The notes under the pieces were generated by a model that was given only the letters and a program-made list of their open reading frames with translations, was not told the origin of the DNA and made no database searches. Shown piece by piece: positions 19,427 through 23,855 of a stretch of DNA of 23,855 nucleotides. The DNA comes from Botryllus schlosseri. Lineage: Eukaryota > Chordata > Ascidiacea > Stolidobranchia > Styelidae. Position numbers and translations under genes: made by a program. How positions within the stretch are numbered: the stretch's first letter is position 1; each line of letters opens with the position of its first letter. The stretch covers positions 1 through 23,855 of the forward strand of contig ATSW01004155.1 in the NCBI GenBank assembly GCA_000444245.1, written 5' to 3'.

Positions 19427-19995
19427 CGGTATCCGCGGTCACACGTTCAGCACAGCCGGATTGCGTGAAGAGACAACCGCGGTGCTAACTCCACAACCTA
19501 GCTATGGCTTGTGATTATCCATCGGCCAAGCACATCGATGGTGCGGACGGGTTTACATTGTTTTCCTTCCTTCCATCGTCACGGAACCGAGATAATGCCG
19601 ACCTACGTACCAACCCTTACGTTCAGGGTGAATCAGCCTTAGCTGGATATGACCATTGACCAATTGACCATTGATGTTCCCTCTAATTTCTCACGAGTCT
19701 GATCGCACTCTTCGGCTTTCTTGTGCGCGGCCGCACACGCGCGCAGCGTAGAGGAAACGTTGCCATTGAAGACACAAAATAAAATCGCAGTAAGATAATA
19801 AATTGGTCCTAACGTGGTCGTGTTATAACTTTTTCGAACTCAAGATACATCTAGCGATATCTATACCCCATTGACCTCCGCTTACGAAACCATCTGCCTT
19901 AACGCATTCAGCCGCCCGCAGAAAACACAACGGCCTCTCAGATAGGTATTATAAATGTATTTGAAATAAATGCGAGTTACGACATTATAAAGATT
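19427..19995. other. 3' flank of the minus-strand gene, no clear feature
   Basis: Downstream of the stop codon at 19996-19998 I found no AATAAA on the minus strand close to the gene, so the polyadenylation site is not located. A small direct repeat (GACCATTGACC, then TTGACCATTGA) lies near 19650-19672. Confidence 0.4.
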
Positions 19996-20199
19996 CTATA
20001 TCTCGATCGGTTTAATGATAGGTTTCCTTATATGCCGCATGGAAGAGCCCGGCTCGGAGGGTTTGAAGGGCGCAAGAGCGCCGTACGGCCTTGGAATGGG
20101 CAATTCCCCTTCTTCGTCCGGAATGTACGCGTTCGGTCGCGGTTCCGCCGTTGTCTCTATACCGCTCGGAAGTTCATATTGCTTTTGCTCGTACGATTG
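19996..20199 (-). CDS. Terminal exon of an unidentified host gene
   Basis: On the minus strand a clear acceptor (CCAACTGTTTTTCTTCAG) precedes 20199. The exon is 204 nt: 67 codons in phase 0 plus a TAG at 19996-19998. The peptide begins [11 protein letters not shown], has an acidic linker ([13 protein letters not shown]), then [22 protein letters not shown] and KPIEI. The proline-rich, basic-ended C-terminus looks like a conserved tail rather than random translation. I have an impression of similar tails in conserved metazoan proteins but cannot assign a name. The preceding exon is at 21573-21665; its phase agrees. A longer unspliced reading to an ATG at 20259 is possible but would run through the acceptor tract, so the spliced model is preferred. 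Plus-strand open frames over the same bases are shadows. Confidence 0.75.
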   Translation of the reverse strand, partial: QSYEQKQYELPSGIETTAEPRPNAYIPDEEGELPIPRPYGALAPFKPSEPGSSMRHIRKPIIKPIEI

Positions 20200-20287
20200 C
20201 TGAAGAAAAACAGTTGGGTGTAACCAAGGGTTGTCAAAGCAATCATCGTTGCTAGTCATGTAGAAGTGAAGCCAAGTCGGAAATTTC

Positions 20288-20829
20288 TACTCAAGTACAA
20301 GTGCAAGTATATATTTCCAAGTACGGAAGTAAAAAAAGTAACTATAGTTTGGATAAAATACTGGACAACTGTTTAGCAATAGAAGAAGTGGTCTAAAACA
20401 GAGAAAATAAAATTGACGGACTGCGGTACACTCTCTAAATTCAAGGCGTGCATTTAGACACCACATTTCAACATATTTCATGTGTTACCAATATTGTGTG
20501 TAACAATGCATAATGTGGTGTCTCATTCTGAATTGCAGATGTTACGTAGATACCACATTATGCATTGGTACACACAATATTGGATGTGGTGTCTAACTGC
20601 ACTCCTTGAAATTACAATGTACGAATGCGGACCTTTGAAGTGTTGCATCTTGACCACGGGTATCCATAAGTAGAATTGGCAGACAGGCGGGATAGTTGAC
20701 CATTTCTATTTTGCTTAGTCAACACCATAAGTATGAGGTAAACCAACGAAAAAAGGTGAGTTAATTTCTGTATCCACGAGTAGATTATGTGTCAGTAGAA
20801 GTAGACTATAATCATAACTACTTGAGTAC
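20288..20829. repeat. TACTCAAGTAC inverted pair, possible element ends
   Basis: TACTCAAGTAC at 20288-20298 and its inverse TACTTGAGTAC?-type word (plus strand TACTTGAGTAC at 20819-20829) enclose the foldback. A further TACTTGAGTAC is at 21412-21422 and TACTCAAGG at 21438-21446. The pair could be the termini of the element that carries the foldback, but flanking duplications are not visible. Confidence 0.3.
20424..20632. repeat. Foldback (palindromic) repeat, arms about 70-95 bp
   Basis: The left arm (about 20424-20525) contains AATTCAAGG, TTTAGACACCACAT, CCAATATTGTGTGTAACAAT and GCATAATGTGGTGTCT. The right arm (about 20548-20632), read on the minus strand, contains AATTTCAAGG, TTAGACACCACAT, CCAATATTGTGTGTACCAAT and GCATAATGTGGTATCT in the same order. 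The left arm has about 20 extra bases near 20471-20490. The loop is about 22 bases. No flanking duplication is clear. It is probably a MITE or a snapback derivative. Confidence 0.85.
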
Positions 20830-21137
20830 ATAGTGTAAGTGGGCAAACCTACTGAGCGCTCCAAAAATGTTGAAGTAATTCGTTAGTGGAGATGTTTGTG
20901 TGTGTCTTATAGGACAACCAGGAAAAAGGACACATACATAATGAAGTGCTGGAATAATAGCGTGATATGCAAATTTGCCGGGATAATGGTGCGGTATTCA
21001 CGTTACGTCGAGTGAGGATAATCGCATCCTGCCTTTATTTAGCCGCTGAGCGGGTTTGAAACTTCCCTGTCGCATAAGTCATCGAATTTTCATCATTACC
21101 ACGAAGCGTGAATGGTCTACAATTGTAACGATAGTAC

Positions 21138-21345
21138 TAAGTAGAGCCCGACCGATATTGGATTTTTGGGCCGATACTGATAAAACCGATATCTAACACC
21201 TTCACTGATATCACCGATATATTCAGCCGTTATTCAAATAAGGTGGAATTAACCTCAAAAGGCGCATTTTCAAAACTGCAGAGCATTTATATTAACAGCT
21301 TTACAGCCATTGTCACACCCGAAAATGAAATAAACTAGAAAGGTT
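21138..21345 (-). mobile_element. hAT terminus, same family as the relic at 1891
   Basis: From TAAGTAGAGCCCGACCGATA onward it matches 1891-2095 closely (GGATTTTTGGGCCGATACTG, AAAACCGATATC, CCGATATATTCAGCCG, TTTACAGCCATTGTCA, GAAAATGAAAT) and then the match stops. No transposase follows and no opposite terminus is seen. It lies in the intron of the minus-strand gene. Strand is assigned by analogy with the transposase-bearing copy. Confidence 0.8.
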
Positions 21346-21572
21346 GCACCTGGACACATTGAAATACAACCACATTTCCAGTCTCCGGTCAAGGATTTGT
21401 ACTACGTCATCTACTTGAGTACGATATGTGACTTGACTACTCAAGGTGAACTACGCTTGATTGGAGTCTCGTAATGGGCCCGATCCATAAATACGATGAT
21501 ATCATGACCATTTATTGCGACAATTCATAGGCATAGATAGCATGGCCACCCGAGATACCCTCGACTACATAC

Positions 21573-21665
21573 CATTCCCTCTTGAGATAGCTGCATCAGC
21601 TTTTCCTCATCCGTTCGAAGCATCTTCTTCCATTCCTGCTCGATTTCTTCCGAAGGTGGCTCACC
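21573..21665 (-). CDS. Internal exon of an unidentified host gene
   Basis: This 93-nt exon on the minus strand has an acceptor GTTCTTTCTAG before 21665 and a consensus donor ATG|GTATGT after 21573. It encodes 31 codons, phase 0 at both ends: GEPPSEEIEQEWKKMLRTDE then EKLMQLSQEGM. The peptide is highly charged and helix-like, plausibly a short coiled-coil segment. Joined in phase to the exon at 19996-20199 it gives the last 98 residues of a protein. No earlier exon is recognised between here and the right edge, where a BEL/Pao-type element lies on the opposite strand. Two adjacent exons with matching phase, good sites and protein-like composition make this the best host gene in the window. Function and family are unknown to me. 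Confidence 0.72.
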
Positions 21666-22493
21666 CTAGAAAGAACGCTCACGCATGACGCTGAATGAAA
21701 AACACGATGACGCTTGTGATGGGCCGGAGCAACCTGCGTTCAGCTTGCCACGCTTATCAAGGGCGAGAATTTAGCGTGGATTTGGATAAAATTGACTTGA
21801 AGATTTATAAGTTTTTCAGATTGCATCTAGAATTGGGATGATGACATAGAATTTTGAATGACGGATATTCATACCACATATTATCATATTCCAGCGATAC
21901 ACGATATAAACCGCTTCCTACAATTCGGGTTGTGAAAAACGGAGTTCCTGAGTGATTCAAGCAACACACATCATAATGTCATAATAGTAATATATATCTT
22001 ATTTTGTGGTCACAGGGACAACGATACCAGTTGTTGCCGCAGAATTCCACCTTCGCAATGGACCAATGATTCTTTCTATGACGCATGAATGATGGTTTTG
22101 GCGCCTCGAATCTATCACTTCACGTGGCGCACTGCATGGTATTGGTCGCATATTATTGTTTGGCTCAAATCGTTTAGTTTAGGATGCGTATTATCGTATT
22201 TAGGGTTCTATTTGGCTTTCATGTTATTTTAATTCGTATTATCTGTTTGTATTAAGAATTTGGATTGTGTCATAAATTATTTGGTCAGTTGTATAATCGC
22301 TGGGAATTTGGATCATTAAAAACCGTACTTCACCCAAGAAGACGCGTGTTGAAGTTTCAACCAGAGCGAAGACAGCTGACAGTGCTACGTCGTGTACCCA
22401 GATTAGGCCTGAAATTTCTGCGGTTATACAAGTTTTTAATGTTCACATCGCATCAAACGAAACGTTGCACTAAACGACAAAGGATATTTCATA
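21666..22493. other. Upstream flank and probable leader of the LTR element
   Basis: No exon of the minus-strand gene is recognisable. The right part, roughly 22000-22493, may be the 5' LTR and leader of the element that follows, but without a second LTR in the window the boundary and primer-binding site cannot be set. Confidence 0.35.
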
Positions 22494-23804
22494 ATGGAGC
22501 TGTTGAAAGATGTTGCGGTCTCCAATCAACTAGCATCTAATCAACGTGAAATTGACGCCCTGGTGTTATCCGAAGATAATATGGAAGGCCCGATTCAACA
22601 ATTAGCAACGCATGCCAAAGCTTATGGCGCGATAGGAGCTGCAGCACAGCCAAAAAACAACTTGAACAAAATAAAGACTAGAACAAGTTCGAGTTGCGTG
22701 TCTGCTGGCATGGTTTCGCGTCATGTGAAAAGAAGCACCAAAAGTGCATTGCTAACCAAAGACAATCTACATATGATGACTACCAGATCAAAGGCAAAGG
22801 TTGGCGGTCGATCGAGTATTAAATCAAAAAGTCATGTTACTCAATCACATGGCTCAGGCTCAACAATGTCTACCTCAGATGTAGGTATGACATTGATGCA
22901 ACAAGAAGCGGTTCTGGAGGCCAGATCTGCTTCATCCTCACAACGTCATATTCTGGAAAAACAGCAACTCATGTTGCGGCATCATCGTGAAGAAGAAGAA
23001 ATGCTTGAAAAGATTAAATCAAGACGGGAAGAAATTGCTCGACAGCAAAAGCTCGAAGCAGAAGAACTCGAACGGGAAAACAAGTCCGAGGTTGAAACCT
23101 TGAGACGCATTAGACAACGAGAGATCGATGAACTCAGTATGAGGCATCAGAGGGACCAATTCGAAATCGCATCTGCGCTTGAGGAAACTCGCGCAGAGAG
23201 AAAGGTGCTTGGTTTTGAGCTTCCTACTGTTAATGCTTCAGGTATGAATCGCACCGACGTTCAAATTCCTTTTGTTCCTCAGTCCTTAGAAACCCGACAA
23301 TCAATTTTTAGCACTAGACTGAGTCCTGTAGTCAAGCAGGAAACTGCCATCGAATTCGTTCCTCAGGTTAATTGTCCATCCATTCCAGGTAGTTCGCAAC
23401 CTTTGGGTTCAAATACTGTTAACTCGGTGCTAGATCTGATTGATTTTGATAGCCCTTGTTTGCAGGGCCGTAGTGAACCTACTAAGTTACCAAAATATGA
23501 ACGGGGACCTAAACCCGCTGCTCTTATTTCGACACCAGCCAATGCTGAAGCTTGTTTCCTTGCTCCTAAAAACAATATCAGTAATTCGGAACCCAAGGTT
23601 ATGTATGCCCAAGTTCCCCAACCTTCTTTATTACCCCTCACGGAACCTCCCATCTTTACAGGAAACGCCAGTGATTTTTATGATTTTAAAATGGCTTTCA
23701 ATTCTTTAGTAGAGCCATATGCGTTAACACAACAACATAGGCTTCAATATCTAATGAAGTATACAAAGGGTGTCCCGCATGTATTGATCAAAGGTTGTTT
23801 CTGA
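22494..23804 (+). CDS. Gag-like protein of a BEL/Pao-type element (DUF1759-like region)
   Basis: The frame opens with an ATG at 22494. Residues 60-125 are basic and Ser/Thr-rich. Residues 133-240 are a long, very charged coiled coil rich in E, R, K and Q (for example HHREEEEMLEKIKSRREE), a usual feature ahead of the gag core in this family. Residues 245-380 are a low-complexity Pro/Ser linker. From about residue 383 the sequence (PPIFTGNASDFYDFKMAFNS, then HRLQYLMKYTKG and IKGC) matches the start of the DUF1759 gag domain of BEL/Pao elements, where the family pattern is PxFxGdpxxxxxFxxxFxxLI...KxxYLxxyxxGxAxxxIxG. The product would form the element's particle shell. A host gene domesticated from gag is possible but less likely. 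Confidence 0.72.
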   Translation: MELLKDVAVSNQLASNQREIDALVLSEDNMEGPIQQLATHAKAYGAIGAAAQPKNNLNKIKTRTSSSCVSAGMVSRHVKRSTKSALLTKDNLHMMTTRSKAKVGGRSSIKSKSHVTQSHGSGSTMSTSDVGMTLMQQEAVLEARSASSSQRHILEKQQLMLRHHREEEEMLEKIKSRREEIARQQKLEAEELERENKSEVETLRRIRQREIDELSMRHQRDQFEIASALEETRAERKVLGFELPTVNASGMNRTDVQIPFVPQSLETRQSIFSTRLSPVVKQETAIEFVPQVNCPSIPGSSQPLGSNTVNSVLDLIDFDSPCLQGRSEPTKLPKYERGPKPAALISTPANAEACFLAPKNNISNSEPKVMYAQVPQPSLLPLTEPPIFTGNASDFYDFKMAFNSLVEPYALTQQHRLQYLMKYTKGVPHVLIKGCF

Positions 23805-23855
23805 GATCCTCACTCATGCTTTGATAAGGCATGGAAAATATTAAATGAAAATTAT
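22494..23855 (+). mobile_element. BEL/Pao-type LTR element, 5' gag part, cut by the window edge
   Basis: The part seen is the leader-proximal gag-like region; pol and the 3' LTR lie outside. Family assignment rests on the gag protein described in the next entry. The long open frame suggests that the insertion is not very ancient. I cannot judge from this window whether the element is whole. It lies on the plus strand, head to head with the minus-strand gene. Confidence 0.7.

Larger units (their letters stand above)
20200..21572 (-). other. Intron of the unidentified gene, 1373 bp
   Basis: The intron begins GTATGT after ATG at 21573 and ends TTTTTCTTCAG before 20199. It holds a foldback repeat (20424-20632), three TACTCAAGTAC words and a hAT terminus (21138-21345), so it is largely transposon-derived. 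Confidence 0.7.

Noticed and set aside
19996-20259. Single-exon reading from the ATG at 20259
   Set aside because: It would translate through the acceptor tract TTTTTCTTCAG; the phase-matched upstream exon makes the spliced model better.
22265-22540. 91-codon plus-strand frame before gag
   Set aside because: It overlaps the gag start in another frame, is rich in Arg and Leu without a motif, and lies where a leader is expected.

Overview
This window is AT-rich, intron-rich and crowded with transposon remains, so it comes from an animal nuclear genome. Its mobile elements (many hAT-type DNA transposons, a CR1/L2-like LINE, a tRNA-derived SINE and a BEL/Pao-type LTR element) and the repeated word TAGGCCTA suggest an aquatic invertebrate. 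I cannot name the species. There is no operon, no rRNA and no CRISPR. Single N bases at 8085 and 12148 mark a draft assembly.

Host coding sequence is sparse. The best case is a minus-strand gene whose last two exons are at 21573-21665 and 19996-20199. Both have clean splice sites, both are in phase 0, and the second ends in a proline-rich, conserved-looking C-terminus with a stop codon. I do not recognise the protein. Two weaker single-exon candidates are a minus-strand one at 16296-16470 and a plus-strand one at 5656-5788. Most of 5.8-8.0 kb and 12.1-16.3 kb shows nothing I can support.

Layout: 0.6-1.1 kb is an old tandem duplication. 1.9-2.6 kb is the 3' end of an internally deleted hAT transposon. 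2.84-2.99 kb is a TATGG array with an inverted part. 4.10-5.32 kb is an old non-autonomous hAT element. 8.0-8.26 kb is a decayed SINE. 8.36-10.60 kb is a nest: two 3' ends of one LINE family, one split by a 101-bp MITE and the other by an 899-bp hAT element, with a 435-bp hAT element between them. 11.78-12.07 kb is a well-preserved SINE with 14-bp target duplications. 17.15-18.45 kb is a hAT element containing a LINE 3' end with part of its reverse transcriptase. 18.5-19.4 kb holds two copies of another 8-bp-TSD MITE. The intron of the minus-strand gene (20200-21572) holds a long foldback repeat and a hAT terminus of the same family as the one at 1.9 kb. From about 22.5 kb to the right edge a BEL/Pao-type element begins on the plus strand.

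The nesting gives a relative history. LINE copies at 8.4 and 9.4 kb are older than the hAT-type elements with clean 8-bp duplications inside them, and the hAT element at 17.15 kb is older than the LINE copy inside it. No new multi-gene system is evident. The most useful items are the unassigned spliced gene, the SINE family with a conserved body, and the palindrome-bearing hAT elements.
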